Shown here piece by piece: positions 34,660 through 44,485 of a DNA stretch of 64,000 nt. Source of the DNA: Maricaulis sp. (lineage in GTDB: Bacteria > Pseudomonadota > Alphaproteobacteria > Caulobacterales > Maricaulaceae). The notes under the pieces were generated by a model. The model saw only the letters and a program-made list of their open reading frames with translations. It did not search any database and had not been told where the DNA came from. The stretch is from contig NZMJ01000117.1 of the NCBI GenBank assembly GCA_002692855.1, forward strand, positions 1 through 64,000, in the 5' to 3' direction. The translations under genes and the position numbers were made by a program. How positions within the stretch are numbered: position 1 is the first letter of the stretch; the number at the start of each line of letters is the position of its first letter.

Positions 34660-35157
34660 CTAAAACTCCGGGCCGCCTGTCGCCATCGGCGGGGGCGGCG
34701 GATCAACCGGCTTGTCCTCGATCTTCTTCAGCGGAAAATCAGCCCGGATTTCCGGGGCGACCAGCGTCTGGTCAAACCGGAAGTGTTCGACACGCTCGCG
34801 CAGCGAGGCCGGCGCGCGATTGTCCTTGGCGGCATCGGACGCCCGGTAGAGCGCGAACAGGCGCAGATAGCCCTTGTCGTCCCGCGACAGATCCGTTTCG
34901 TCGAGCCGGTCGATGACCTTTTCCAGTGCCGAAACGCCCGACTTGAACTTGCCTGTCTTCATGTCGACCAGCGCCGCCACCAGGGCGACACGCCAGCCAA
35001 TCTCGGCAAAATCGAGTTTCTTCGGAGCCGCCGACAATTCCTCGCGGGCACGCTTCGCATCATCGTCCCATAGCGCCCGCATGGCCTCCTGGGAGGCCCG
35101 GCGCGCGGTCGCGGTGATCTCCTCGCGGAGCTCGGTCTTCTTGCGTCGCAGAATCAT
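34660..35157 (-). CDS. Hypothetical protein downstream of tadC
   Basis: The 165-residue product is soluble and largely helical, starting MILRRKKTELREEIT, with a Pro-rich tail. A TPR-like helical pair is possible (KFKSGVSALEKVIDRLDE). I recognise no family. It lies 64 bases after tadC on the same strand and may be the last gene of the pilus operon. Confidence 0.6.
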   Translation of the reverse strand: MILRRKKTELREEITATARRASQEAMRALWDDDAKRAREELSAAPKKLDFAEIGWRVALVAALVDMKTGKFKSGVSALEKVIDRLDETDLSRDDKGYLRLFALYRASDAAKDNRAPASLRERVEHFRFDQTLVAPEIRADFPLKKIEDKPVDPPPPPMATGGPEF

Positions 35158-35221
35158 GCATGCCTCACAAGGCGCGGGCGCGTGCGGACAATGCCGCTGC
35201 GCCAACCCACCCTAACTCAAA

Positions 35222-36187
35222 TTACAGGCCTTGGTACCGAAGATACGCCGGACCGAGAATGACCACGAACAGTACCGGCAGGAAAAACAGGATCATCGGC
35301 ACGGTCAGCTTCGCCGGCAGCGCAGCCGCCTTCTTCTCGGCGCTGGCCAGCCGCATGTCCCGGTTTTCCTTGGCCATGACCCGCAGCGCCTGTCCCAGCG
35401 GGGTGCCATAGCGCTCGGCCTGGATCAGCGCAGTCGCCACCGCCTTCACGCCGGGATGGTTCGTACGCCGGGCGAGGTTTTCATACGCAACGCGCCGGTC
35501 CTGCAGATAGGACAGCTCTGCGGTCGTCAGCGACAATTCCTCGGCCAGCTCGATCGACTGGCTGCCGATTTCGCCCGAGACCTTCTGGAAGGCCGCCTCG
35601 ATGGACATGCCCGCCTCGACGCAGATCAGCAGGAGATCGAGCGAGTCGGGAAACGCCATCATGATCGATTCACGCCGCTTCTGGGCGGCATTGGTGATGT
35701 AGAGGTTGGGCGCGTAATAGCCCAGCATCCCCAGCCCCAGCGCCGCGCACCAGCGCGTGATCGTCGGCAGGCCGAAATCATTGACGAACATCAAGTAGAG
35801 CGCCGCTCCGGCAAACAGGATGATCGGGGCAGCAAGCCGGAAGAAGTAGAAGGTGACGACCGGTCCATTGCCGCGATAGCCGGCCTGGGTCAGCTTGTCC
35901 TTCAGCGCCGGGTCCTCGAACAGCTTTTGCAGGTTCAGGTTTTCCACGATGCTGCGCATCAGGCTGGGCTTTTCCTGCCCGCGCAGCTTGTTGCCCTTCT
36001 CGAGGGCTTCGCGCGACTTGCGGCGCAATTCCTCGCGGCGGTTCTGGACTGACTTGATCCGTTTATCGAGCTTGTCGGCCCCCATCATCGGAACGGTGAT
36101 GGTGACGATGGTGGCGAACACCATCATCGCGGCGATGACCGCCCAGATGAACTGGGGATTGGTGACGGTTTCGGCGATGGCATTCAT
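35222..36187 (-). CDS. tadC: Tad pilus inner-membrane protein TadC
   Basis: The 321-residue product has the T2SSF-type fold: membrane helices near 12-33, 112-155 and 290-312, and the conserved domain MMAFPDSLDLLLICVEAGMS...AFQKVS. TadC and TadB form the inner-membrane platform for Flp pilus assembly. It follows tadB after 12 bases. Confidence 0.94.
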   Translation of the reverse strand: MNAIAETVTNPQFIWAVIAAMMVFATIVTITVPMMGADKLDKRIKSVQNRREELRRKSREALEKGNKLRGQEKPSLMRSIVENLNLQKLFEDPALKDKLTQAGYRGNGPVVTFYFFRLAAPIILFAGAALYLMFVNDFGLPTITRWCAALGLGMLGYYAPNLYITNAAQKRRESIMMAFPDSLDLLLICVEAGMSIEAAFQKVSGEIGSQSIELAEELSLTTAELSYLQDRRVAYENLARRTNHPGVKAVATALIQAERYGTPLGQALRVMAKENRDMRLASAEKKAAALPAKLTVPMILFFLPVLFVVILGPAYLRYQGL

Positions 36188-36199
36188 GTCCCGCCCCCG

Positions 36200-37195
36200 T
36201 CAGTGCTTGAAGTTGATCATGCCGCGCATCATCAGGATGCCGAAGCTCATCCAGATCAGGCCGCCCAGCAGCATCAGCTGCCCCTTGGGCTCGGTGAACA
36301 TGGCATTCATGTAGGACGGCGTCGTGAAATAGACGATGCCGAGCACGCCCGGCGGCAACGAGCCGATGATCATCGACGACGCCTTGGCTTCCGACGACAG
36401 GGCGCCGATCTTCTCGCGCATCATCTTGCGTGCACGAAGCACCGCCGAGAGGTTGGACAGGGCTTCAGCCAGATTGCCGCCTGACCGCGCCTGGATTGTC
36501 AGCACCGTCGCGAAGAAGTTCAATTCCGGCAGCGGCATCCGCTGGACCATCTTCTTGACGCCGTCTTCCAGTGACACGCCCATCGACTGGGCCTCGACCA
36601 GCTTGGCAAACTCCGGACCGACCGGATCAGGCGATTCCCGCGCGATGATCTTCAGACATTCATTGAGCGGCAGGCCCGACTTCACGCCCCGGACGATGAT
36701 GTCGAGCGAGTTTGCAAATTCGTTCGTGAACTTCTTCTGGCGGCCCTTGCAGCGCATGCCCAGGAACCACCGCGGCAGGCCAAGCCCCGTGCCGACCGCC
36801 GACGCCGCCGCCACCCAGATCGCCTGCCCGGTATAGAGCGAGACTGAAAAGGCGATCACGCCGAGGACGCCCGACGCAATCCAGAACGCCGTCGGTGAAA
36901 ACGACATGCCCGCCTGTTCGATCCGGGCTTTCAGCGACAGGGATTTCTTGCGCTGGTCCTTCTGGCGCTTTTCGAGCTCCTTGAGGCTTTCCTGGACCTG
37001 CTTTCTGCGCTGCTGTGTCGGGTCAACCGCCGCACTGCGGCGCGGTCCGCGCGACGCGGCTCCGCCGAGCGCAACCGCCTTGCGCTGCTTGGCATTCTGG
37101 CTGTCGCCCATCGCGCCGGTCGCGACCCAGCCGACACCCCCTACCGCGATGAAGGCAGCGATCGCAGCGGCAATCAGGACGGGATCGGGGCCCAT
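36200..37195 (-). CDS. tadB: Tad pilus inner-membrane protein TadB
   Basis: The 331-residue product starts with a membrane helix (about 5-27), has a basic cytoplasmic part (RRKQVQESLKELEKRQKDQRK cluster), then the T2SSF domain with FANSLDIIVRGVKSGLPLNECL and closing membrane helices. It pairs with TadC. It starts where cpaF stops. Confidence 0.94.
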   Translation of the reverse strand: MGPDPVLIAAAIAAFIAVGGVGWVATGAMGDSQNAKQRKAVALGGAASRGPRRSAAVDPTQQRRKQVQESLKELEKRQKDQRKKSLSLKARIEQAGMSFSPTAFWIASGVLGVIAFSVSLYTGQAIWVAAASAVGTGLGLPRWFLGMRCKGRQKKFTNEFANSLDIIVRGVKSGLPLNECLKIIARESPDPVGPEFAKLVEAQSMGVSLEDGVKKMVQRMPLPELNFFATVLTIQARSGGNLAEALSNLSAVLRARKMMREKIGALSSEAKASSMIIGSLPPGVLGIVYFTTPSYMNAMFTEPKGQLMLLGGLIWMSFGILMMRGMINFKH

Positions 37196-38703
37196 CAGCC
37201 GGCCTCCGACTCGTCGAGTGCGGCGGCCAGTTCGCGTTCCAGGCCATAATAGCGGGCCCGGTCCCAGAATTTCGGACGGGCAATCCCGGTCGAGACGTGC
37301 TTGCCGGTGATCTTGCCGTCGGCGTCCTCGCCATCGATCTCGTAGACGAAGAGGTCCTGGGTGACGATCACGTCACCTTCCATGCCCATCACTTCGGTGA
37401 TGTGGGTGATCTTGCGGGTACCATCGCGCATCCGCGCGGCCTGGACCACGACATCGATCGAACCGGAAATCATCTCGCGGATCGTCTTGGAAGGCAGGTT
37501 GTAGCCGCCCATCGTGATCATCGATTCGATACGCGACAGGGCTTCGCGCGGGCTGTTGGCGTGCAGCGTGCCCATCGAGCCGTCATGGCCGGTATTCATC
37601 GCCTGCAACAGGTCGAAGGCTTCCGGTCCGCGCACCTCGCCGACGATGATCCGCTCGGGACGCATACGCAGGCAGTTCTTGACCAGGTCACGCATCGTCA
37701 CCTGACCGGAACCCTCGAGATTGGGCGGGCGGGTTTCGAGCCGGACGACATGCGGTTGCTGGAGCTGCAATTCCGCCGCGTCCTCACAGGTCACGATCCG
37801 CTCGTCTTCCTCGATATAGGCGGTCATGCAGTTCAGGAGCGTCGTCTTGCCCGAACCGGTACCGCCGGAAATCAGCACGTTACAGCGGGACCGTCCGATT
37901 ACGCCCAGGACGCGCGCGCCAGCAGGCGTGATCGAGTTGAACTCGACGAGATTGTTGAGCGTCAGCTTGTCGCGCTTGAACTTACGAATGGTCAGTGTCG
38001 GGCCATCGAGCGCCAGCGGCGGCGCAATGACGTTCACACGGCTGCCGTCGGCGAGACGCGCGTCGCAGATCGGGCTGGCTTCATCGACCCGGCGGCCGAC
38101 CTGGCTGACGATCCGCTGGCAGATATTCATCAGCTGGCCATTGTCGCGGAAACGGATATTCGTCCGTTCGACCTTGCCGTTGACTTCGATGAACACGTCG
38201 CCCGCGCCATTGACCATGATGTCGGCAATGTCGTCGCGCGCCAGCAACGGCTCGAGCGGGCCATAGCCCAGCACGTCGTTGCAGATGTCCTGGAGCAGTT
38301 GTTCCTGCTCGGCAATCGACATCGCGACATTCTTGATCGAGATGATCTCGGTGACGATGTCGCGGATTTCCTCGGCCGCGGTTTCCGCGTCGAGCTGCGC
38401 CAGCGCGCCCAGGTCGATGGTGTCGATCAGCGCGTTGAAGATCGTCGTCTTGATCGCGTAGTACTGCTCGGACGGACCCGATGTCCGCGCCGCTTTCGGC
38501 AAGGACCGTTCGGCAGGCTTTTGCGGCTTCTGTGCCGGCTTCTGGGCGGCAGGAGGCGCGGATTTCGGCTGAGACGCCGCCGGCTTGGCAGGCGCAGGCG
38601 GGCGCGCAGCCGATTGCTCGGCCGCAGGCGCGGGCGTCTGGACAGGCGGGGCGGCCGCCGGAGCGGGCCGCTGGATCGTCGTTGCGTCGCGTTTGCCGAA
38701 CAT
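37195..38703 (-). CDS. cpaF: Tad pilus assembly ATPase CpaF/TadA
   Basis: The 502-residue secretion ATPase powers pilus extension and retraction. Walker A is [16 protein letters not shown]; the Asp and His boxes lie in [23 protein letters not shown] and [15 protein letters not shown]; Walker B is near [17 protein letters not shown] Pro/Ala-rich N-terminal linker (about 10-65) precedes the core. It is followed by tadB with overlapping codons. Confidence 0.97.
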   Translation of the reverse strand: MFGKRDATTIQRPAPAAAPPVQTPAPAAEQSAARPPAPAKPAASQPKSAPPAAQKPAQKPQKPAERSLPKAARTSGPSEQYYAIKTTIFNALIDTIDLGALAQLDAETAAEEIRDIVTEIISIKNVAMSIAEQEQLLQDICNDVLGYGPLEPLLARDDIADIMVNGAGDVFIEVNGKVERTNIRFRDNGQLMNICQRIVSQVGRRVDEASPICDARLADGSRVNVIAPPLALDGPTLTIRKFKRDKLTLNNLVEFNSITPAGARVLGVIGRSRCNVLISGGTGSGKTTLLNCMTAYIEEDERIVTCEDAAELQLQQPHVVRLETRPPNLEGSGQVTMRDLVKNCLRMRPERIIVGEVRGPEAFDLLQAMNTGHDGSMGTLHANSPREALSRIESMITMGGYNLPSKTIREMISGSIDVVVQAARMRDGTRKITHITEVMGMEGDVIVTQDLFVYEIDGEDADGKITGKHVSTGIARPKFWDRARYYGLERELAAALDESEAG

Positions 38704-38712
38704 GAGCGGGTG

Positions 38713-40302
38713 TTATCTCCCGAACATCTTGGAAATGATCGACCGTCGCGGCGGAGACGACACACGGCCGGAAATCAGCGAGGCTAGGTGGTTGAAGCCC
38801 TCGGCCGCCTTCGACTTGGGATCGAGTTCGCAGATCATCTGGCCGTTATTGGCCGCCTTGCCGAACAATTGCGGTTCGAACGGCAGCACCAGGGCGGGCG
38901 GGGTTCCCAGCGCCTCGGCGAAATCCTTGACCGGGATTTCGGGGCGCTTGGGCACACCGGCCATGTTCACGACGACTTTCGGCAACTCGTCATTCGGACG
39001 CGCCGACGCGATCAGGTCGAAAAGGTTCTTCGCATTGCGCAGAGACGCCAGGTCCGGCGTCACCGTCACGACCACCTGGTCGGAGGACAGCAGTGTCTGG
39101 CGCACCCAGGGCGACCATGTGTGGGGCAGGTCCAACGCGATGAAGGGCGCCTGCCGCTTCACCTTGTCGAGCACCATGTCATAGGATTCGGGCGTGAAAT
39201 CCCAATCCTTGTCGAGCGTGGCGGGCGCAGAAAACAAGGACAGCTTGTCGGTACAGCGCACCAGCAAACGGTCGAGCAGCGCATCGTCGAGGCGGTCGGG
39301 TTCGTTCAGCGCATCGCCCAGCGTCTGGGCCGGATCCTGGTTGAAATCGAGGCCGGCCGTTCCGAAGGACAGGTCGAGGTCGACGAGGACACAGTCGGAA
39401 TCGAGACCTTCCGACACGCACCAGGCCGTGTTGTGCGCGATGGTCGAGGCGCCGACCCCGCCCTTGGCGCCGATGAAGGCCACCGACTTGCCCGCGAACG
39501 GCGCTTCGGGATCGAGATAGAGTCCGGAGATGGCACGAATGATGTGCAGCGGTGTCATCGGCGGAACGAGATATTCGCTGACGCCGCGCTTCATCAGTTC
39601 GCGATAGAGCGCGATATCGTTTGCGGCCCCGATGATGATGACCTTGGTATCCGGGTCACAGACCCCGGCCAGTTCTTCGAGCTGATCGAACAGGCCCTGC
39701 CCGCGCATGCCGGTTTCGACGATCAGCAGGTTCGGCGTCGATGCGTCGTAGAAGCGTTCGATTGCGGCCGGCAGACCGCCAAGTTCGACCTCGACATGGG
39801 CTTTCTGCATCCGCCGGTCACCCGCCGCATTATGCAGAAGCGCGCCGGTCTCGGGCCGCTCGCAGAAGGCATGGATCGCGATCCGCGGCACCGGTTGGTC
39901 GGACAGGGTGTTGTCGACTTCGCCATAGGACGCATCACCGGCGACCGGCGACAGCGGAACATCCATGTCGTAATCGTCGGGATTGAAACTGCGCGTATCG
40001 GTCTTGCGCTGCGGTTCTGCCATCATCGGGTCAGGCGTGTCATCCAGCGCGAAGTCGTCGAACATCTCGGCTTCCGGCGCGGCGGAGCGGCGCGACCCGG
40101 CGGCCTGACCGGTCGCACCGAACGGCCGGTTGCCTCCGCCTTGCGGGCGCGGCTGCGCCTCCGGCTGGCGGTCGAACCCGTCATCAGCCGGGCGGGCGTC
40201 CATTTCACCCAGGATGCGGCGTTCGATTTCCTCGGCATCGACGAAGTCGTCATTGCCGTTCAGGAAATCGTCGTCGTCTTCGTATGAGTAGGTTTCAGCC
40301 AT
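38713..40302 (-). CDS. cpaE: Pilus assembly localisation ATPase CpaE/TadZ
   Basis: The 529-residue product has a receiver-like atypical domain (about 140-260, IAHAFCERPET region onwards to YLVPPMTPLHIIRA) and a MinD/ParA-like ATPase with the deviant Walker A FIGAKGGVGASTIAHN. CpaE directs the pilus machine to a pole in Caulobacter. The first 130 residues are unusually acidic and disordered (YEDDDDFLNGNDDFVDAEE). ATG 40302 is chosen because the longer frame upstream is shadow sequence. Confidence 0.93.
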   Translation of the reverse strand: MAETYSYEDDDDFLNGNDDFVDAEEIERRILGEMDARPADDGFDRQPEAQPRPQGGGNRPFGATGQAAGSRRSAAPEAEMFDDFALDDTPDPMMAEPQRKTDTRSFNPDDYDMDVPLSPVAGDASYGEVDNTLSDQPVPRIAIHAFCERPETGALLHNAAGDRRMQKAHVEVELGGLPAAIERFYDASTPNLLIVETGMRGQGLFDQLEELAGVCDPDTKVIIIGAANDIALYRELMKRGVSEYLVPPMTPLHIIRAISGLYLDPEAPFAGKSVAFIGAKGGVGASTIAHNTAWCVSEGLDSDCVLVDLDLSFGTAGLDFNQDPAQTLGDALNEPDRLDDALLDRLLVRCTDKLSLFSAPATLDKDWDFTPESYDMVLDKVKRQAPFIALDLPHTWSPWVRQTLLSSDQVVVTVTPDLASLRNAKNLFDLIASARPNDELPKVVVNMAGVPKRPEIPVKDFAEALGTPPALVLPFEPQLFGKAANNGQMICELDPKSKAAEGFNHLASLISGRVSSPPRRSIISKMFGR

Positions 40303-40321
40303 TCTGTTGCCTGTCTTCCAC

Positions 40322-40993
40322 CTATTCAGCCACTTGAGAGACGGCACCGCTCTCGTCATCGCTGCGTTGCGACGACGTGCGTTCGCCTGCGCGCCAGCGG
40401 TCGAGAATGGTCGCATTGCGGCCTGCATCGGCCGGAGCCGAGCCTGACGGGCCGACAAGGTCGTACGCATTGCCGACCATGGCGGCATAATTCGCTGCGG
40501 TGGCGCAGCCAAAGCGCGGATAGGCGCGGTTGTCGTATTCCGCCGCCAGGTTTGACCAGCCGAGATTCTCGCATTCACGCGGGGCGTGCGCGGCATAGAC
40601 CGTATAGCTCACGATGATCGGCGAGATCGGCGCACCCTGTGCATCATACTCACCGGCCGCGACCTGGTGCGAATTGATGCCGCGCCCGTCCAGGAAGGCG
40701 AACAATTCGCTGACCGCGCCATCCGCGAGCGCATCGTCCGCCGTGCGGTCGGGAAAGGTCACGACAAGCGGACCCGATCCGTCTCGGCGATAGGACTCGA
40801 CGAAGGCGCCAAAGGATCCCATCTGCGACCAGGCCAGGCCACCCTCATTCGGGCTCATCGCCAGTTCAAAGCGCGCCGTTTCCTGCGTCACATAGGGTTG
40901 CGGCAGATTGCCGGCGCGGTCGCTCGGCATCGTGTAACAGCCTGACAGGGCCAGACCGGCGGCGGCAAGAACAAGCAGGGTCGTACGCGTCAT
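40322..40993 (-). CDS. cpaD: Tad pilus outer-membrane lipoprotein CpaD
   Basis: The 223-residue product has a lipoprotein signal TLLVLAAAGLALSGC and the CpaD domain (PF09476 type), with the conserved GCATAANYAAMVGNAYDLVGP ending. It assists secretin function in the outer membrane. It lies between cpaC and cpaE, 11 bases after cpaC. Confidence 0.93.
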   Translation of the reverse strand: MTRTTLLVLAAAGLALSGCYTMPSDRAGNLPQPYVTQETARFELAMSPNEGGLAWSQMGSFGAFVESYRRDGSGPLVVTFPDRTADDALADGAVSELFAFLDGRGINSHQVAAGEYDAQGAPISPIIVSYTVYAAHAPRECENLGWSNLAAEYDNRAYPRFGCATAANYAAMVGNAYDLVGPSGSAPADAGRNATILDRWRAGERTSSQRSDDESGAVSQVAE

Positions 40994-41004
40994 CCGGTGT
41001 CTCC

Positions 41005-42462
41005 CTAGTCGAACAGAAAGCCGATCGGTCCGCGCCAGGACTGGCCCGACGTATCGGCCCCCGGCACGCCGTAGGCGCGGTTGATATGCCCGAACAGCAT
41101 CGTCTCGATCTCGCTGGCGGTCGCGAAGCCGTCCGCCGGCGAGGAAATCTGCGCATCATTCGTCGGGTCGACGAGATAGGGCGTCACGATGATGACCAGC
41201 TCGGTTTCCTGGTTCTCGAAGTCCCGCGAGCGCGCCAGCGCACCAAGCACAGGGATGTTCTGGATGCCGGGAATGCCGTTCAGGTTCTGGCGGGTTTCTT
41301 CCTGGATCAGCCCGGCGAGCACGAGGCTGCCGCCCGAGGGCAGCTCCACGGTTGTTTCTGCCCGCGTCACGTTCAGCGCCGGGATGGTCACACCCGGAAC
41401 CGTTCCGATGATATTGCCCTGGTCGTCCGTGACCGAGGTCTCGCCGAGCGACAAAGCGCCCTGGCTCGACAATTCGGAGACTTCGGTCGAGATCCGCAGG
41501 CTGATACGGCCTTCCGACAGCACGATCGGCGTGAAGCCGAGGCCGACACCGAACTGCTTGTATTCCACCATGATATTGCCGTCGCGGTCGCGCCCGGTCG
41601 GGACCGGGAATTCGCCGCCGCCGGCCAGGAAGTTCGCAGCCTCTCCCGACGTCGCGGTCAGGTTCGGCTCGGCCAGCGTGCGCACCAGGCCGATCTGCTC
41701 GAGCGCGCGTATCAGGCCCCCGGCGCTGGAAATGTCGCCGCCACCGCTGTTGGTGTAGTTGAGATTGCCCGCGAAGCCGCCCAGCGAACGGCCGACCAGC
41801 GAGAATTCGTTCGAGGTCGCGACCGACACCGCCAGGTCATCGAGTTGCGCAACCGCCGACAGGTCGATTCCGAGCTGGCGCACGATGGTGCGCTGCATTT
41901 CCACGATCCGGACCCGCAGCATGACCTGCTGGCGGCCTTCGATCGCGATCATCGACAGGACGTTTTCAGGATTTTCCACCCATTGCTGGGCCAGCCGGCG
42001 TGCCGAATCCGCAGACGCGGCATCGGGCGCCGACCCCGACAGGACGATATTGTTGTTCATCGCCTCGGCGGTGATCCGGGAGTCCGGCAGGAAACGGTCG
42101 ATCGTGTCCTGCAGGGCGCGGACATCGCGGTCGACGCGGATTTGCAGGTCGAGGATCAGGTCGCCATTGGCGTCAAAGAAGAAAGCGTTGGTCGATCCCG
42201 TCGTCATGCCAAGCAGATAGGCGCGGCGCGGCGTCCGGATCACGGCATCGGCAATGGCCGGATTGGTGACCAGCACATCGGCCGTATCGACGGGCAGGTG
42301 AATGATCGCGGCCTGCGACATCGGCAGGTCGAGCGTCTGGGCGGCAGGACCGTCACCTGACGAAATGATGTGCACCTGCCGGGTCGTGGTTTCGCCCGAC
42401 TGGGCGGATGCCAGCGGGCTGAAAGCCGTGGCGGCGGCAAGGCAGAGAAGTCTGATCAGCAT
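41005..42462 (-). CDS. cpaC: Tad pilus secretin CpaC/RcpA
   Basis: The 485-residue product forms the outer-membrane channel. A signal peptide (MLIRLLCLAAATAFSPLASA) is followed by an N-domain (LDLPMSQAAIIHLPVDTADV, VTNPAIADAVIRTPRRAYLLG), a BON-like domain (about 105-180) and the secretin core with the VPGVTIPALNVTRAETTVEL segment and the EPNLTATSGEAANFLAGGE region. ATG 42462 lies one base after the cpaB stop; a longer frame to 42507 has no signal peptide at its N-terminus. Confidence 0.96.
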   Translation of the reverse strand: MLIRLLCLAAATAFSPLASAQSGETTTRQVHIISSGDGPAAQTLDLPMSQAAIIHLPVDTADVLVTNPAIADAVIRTPRRAYLLGMTTGSTNAFFFDANGDLILDLQIRVDRDVRALQDTIDRFLPDSRITAEAMNNNIVLSGSAPDAASADSARRLAQQWVENPENVLSMIAIEGRQQVMLRVRIVEMQRTIVRQLGIDLSAVAQLDDLAVSVATSNEFSLVGRSLGGFAGNLNYTNSGGGDISSAGGLIRALEQIGLVRTLAEPNLTATSGEAANFLAGGGEFPVPTGRDRDGNIMVEYKQFGVGLGFTPIVLSEGRISLRISTEVSELSSQGALSLGETSVTDDQGNIIGTVPGVTIPALNVTRAETTVELPSGGSLVLAGLIQEETRQNLNGIPGIQNIPVLGALARSRDFENQETELVIIVTPYLVDPTNDAQISSPADGFATASEIETMLFGHINRAYGVPGADTSGQSWRGPIGFLFD

Positions 42463-42463
42463 C

Positions 42464-43309
42464 TCAGCGCCCCCCATCGCCCAGCGCCACGTCCTGACGT
42501 TGGCCATAGCGGTAGACCGTCATCGAGTTTCGGCCCTGGTCAGAGGTTTCCGGGACGTCTTCGCGTTCGGGCTGTTCACGGGCTGCCAGCCGGGGGCCGC
42601 CATCGCCGTCGGCGAGGCTGCGCAAGGCCAGGAGGATTTCACCGCGCGCCACGGCGAGCGACACGGCTCGAGCCTGGTCAGGTTCAAGTTCCAGCGTAGC
42701 CGTCGAACCGACGACCGCGTCCTCTTCTTCGTCATCGCTGAAGATCTGGTCGATCGCCAGAACGCGGGCATTCTCGACCACGGTCTCGGCGACAAACCCG
42801 CCGGAACGGCCATAGCTTTCGCGGCCGCCCGATTCATAGGTGACAATCACATCGACCCGGTCATTGGGCAGGATGAATCCGCCCGCGCCCGTTTCGGCAG
42901 ACAGGGGCACGGCGACGGCGCGCATGCCCGGCGCCAGAACGGCCGACATGAACCCGGCTTGGCCGGCCGGAACCAGCTTTCGGGTCGTGATCGGCTCTCC
43001 TTGTGCGATTCCGGCCCGCACAATCGCGCCGACAAATGATTCGATGGCGTCGGGATCGCGTGATTCGGTGACATAGGCCGGGCTGACGGCCTCCTCGGGC
43101 CAGGCCTGCCAGTAGAGGTCCGATGCCGTCACGCGCTCGCCGGTTGCCAGGTCGCCCCGCGCCGCGAGAACCCGCACCGCAGGCGCTTGTTCCACAACGC
43201 GTTCAATGACTTGCGGTTCGCTGGAGCCGGAGCTGCGATATACGAAAAACGCGGCGGCCGCGGCTGCGGCAGCAGCCAGAACCAGAATCAGAATCCGGGC
43301 GGAATTCAT
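42464..43309 (-). CDS. cpaB: Flp pilus assembly protein CpaB/RcpC
   Basis: The 281-residue product has an N-terminal membrane helix (about 7-24, alanine-rich) and the SAF-type domain VLAARGDLATGERVTASDL, then RDPDAIESFVGAIVRAGIAQGEPITTRKLV and DRVDVIVTYESGGRE. It is a periplasmic component stabilising the secretin. A GAGGGG ribosome site precedes it. It is separated from cpaA by 111 bases, which probably include its own promoter. Confidence 0.93.
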   Translation of the reverse strand: MNSARILILVLAAAAAAAAAFFVYRSSGSSEPQVIERVVEQAPAVRVLAARGDLATGERVTASDLYWQAWPEEAVSPAYVTESRDPDAIESFVGAIVRAGIAQGEPITTRKLVPAGQAGFMSAVLAPGMRAVAVPLSAETGAGGFILPNDRVDVIVTYESGGRESYGRSGGFVAETVVENARVLAIDQIFSDDEEEDAVVGSTATLELEPDQARAVSLAVARGEILLALRSLADGDGGPRLAAREQPEREDVPETSDQGRNSMTVYRYGQRQDVALGDGGR

Positions 43310-43420
43310 CGCGGCACGTCCCCTCTAAACAAAGGTCTCCGCGTTTGATCAGACTCGGAATTTCTCAAAGGGGCGTTAAGATTTACGCCGCAATGCAATG
43401 CGTTTCGTTCTCCCGCGCAC

Positions 43421-43924
43421 CTAGCCTGAGGCGAGCGTTAACAGAGCACTGCCCGGAAGGGTCCAGAACGCCCCCGCTGCCAGCGCAATGCCGTAGGGCG
43501 CGGGCGCCCCGACCGCGAGGGGGGTTCGCGCCACCCACCCTGCCGACAGGCTGGTCGCCGGGACCAGTCGGCGCAGCAGGATCAGTACGAAGGCGAGCAC
43601 ACCGCCCATCAGGGCCGACTTCGCCAGGAACATCATCGCATCAGGCCAGCCGAACCACAGCGCTGCCGCAGCAATCAGCTTGGCGTCCCCGCCGCCAATC
43701 CAGCCCGGCGCGAACAGCGCCATGCCGATCACCAGGGCTCCCGCCCCGACGGCCAGGTGCAGGCCGAACTCCATCCAGCCCATGCCGAGAAATGCGGCAG
43801 CGAGCGGGAAGGTCAGCGCGATGGAGGCGTTCAGCCAGTTGGGAATGGTGAAGCTCATCGCGTCCTTGATGGCGGCAAACGCCAGGAAGAACACAAAGAC
43901 GAGGATCAGATATTGTCCGGCCAC
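43421..43924 (-). CDS. cpaA: Prepilin peptidase CpaA
   Basis: The 167-residue inner-membrane aspartyl protease cleaves Flp prepilin. The catalytic aspartates lie in AAIKDAMSFTIPNWL and the GGGDAKLIAA segment. About five membrane helices. GTG 43924 is chosen because GGGAG lies about eight bases upstream; GTG 43933 sits right on that site. It is downstream of the pilA terminator. Confidence 0.94.
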   Translation of the reverse strand: MAGQYLILVFVFFLAFAAIKDAMSFTIPNWLNASIALTFPLAAAFLGMGWMEFGLHLAVGAGALVIGMALFAPGWIGGGDAKLIAAAALWFGWPDAMMFLAKSALMGGVLAFVLILLRRLVPATSLSAGWVARTPLAVGAPAPYGIALAAGAFWTLPGSALLTLASG

Positions 43925-44000
43925 GGCGACCACTCCCGAATTGCTCGACAGCCTCTATAGACGCGCGTGCCTTGCCTTTGACTTAACATCACAACGAAAA

Positions 44001-44026
44001 GGGCCGCCCGGTCTCCCGGGCGGCCC
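44001..44026 (-). terminator. Intrinsic terminator after pilA
   Basis: GGGCCGCCCGG (44001-44011) and CCGGGCGGCCC (44016-44026) form a perfect 11-bp stem around TCTC; on the minus strand it is followed by TTTTCG. It probably uncouples high pilin expression from the assembly genes downstream. Confidence 0.92.
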
Positions 44027-44056
44027 ATTCCGTGACTGCAGTTCACGTCAGTGCGA

Positions 44057-44215
44057 TTAGATCGCGTCGGCGACGGTCTGCAGATTGTCACGAACGCCGG
44101 TGCCGAGCGCCGTCACGGCGCCGATGATGACGACCGCGATGAGCGCGGCGATCAGGCCATATTCGATGGCCGTTGCACCAGATTCGTCCTTGAAGAAGCG
44201 TGTAACCATTTTCAT
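44057..44215 (-). CDS. pilA: Flp-type major pilin PilA
   Basis: The 52-residue prepilin has a short basic leader and the class-IVb motif ESGATAIEYGLIAALIAVVI, with Gly-1 and Glu+5 of the cleavage site recognised by CpaA. ATG 44215 has GGGAGA seven bases upstream; the second ATG (44209) is possible. It heads the cpa cluster as in Caulobacter, with its own terminator. Confidence 0.96.
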   Translation of the reverse strand: MKMVTRFFKDESGATAIEYGLIAALIAVVIIGAVTALGTGVRDNLQTVADAI

Positions 44216-44485
44216 TTGGGTCTCTCCCGTGTTGCTAGCACACAATCCACCCGGGTCAGTCCGTCCCGACATCTCCCGAATAGCTGCATCAAACACGAAG
44301 AGGCTTTCAACCGCGTTAAAGGCTATCCTTAATTTTGTCTATACATCGCTGACTGCGAGGTATGGTGAATAAAGACTGAACAAATCGATTCAAGAATATT
44401 TGGTAACTTTGCAGCACAGTCGTTTAGAAAGTTTTCATGCGGGCGCGGTTTGCTGGAGTTGTATCCAGACTGCCGGAGAACCGCC
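44216..44485. other. AT-rich divergent region between pilA and secretin-N gene
   Basis: This 270-base gap holds no gene. From about 44290 to 44430 it is AT-rich, as expected for promoters of the pilin. On the pilA strand it has TTAA-N9-TTAA (two half-sites resembling CtrA sites but with nine rather than seven bases between). No exact sigma-70 promoter was identified. Confidence 0.45.

Noticed and set aside
34660-35157. Gene after tadC as TadD
   Set aside because: It has no lipoprotein signal and no clear tandem TPR; the gene at 33826 fits TadD better.
37297-38787. 496-codon plus-strand frame opposite cpaF
   Set aside because: Mirror image of CpaF; no independent signal and no start site.
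43345-43851. Plus-strand frame opposite cpaA
   Set aside because: Pro/Arg-rich shadow of the cpaA gene and the cpaB-cpaA gap; no ribosome site.
44310-44345. CtrA site upstream of pilA
   Set aside because: The TTAA half-sites are nine bases apart instead of seven, so it was kept only as a note in the intergenic entry.
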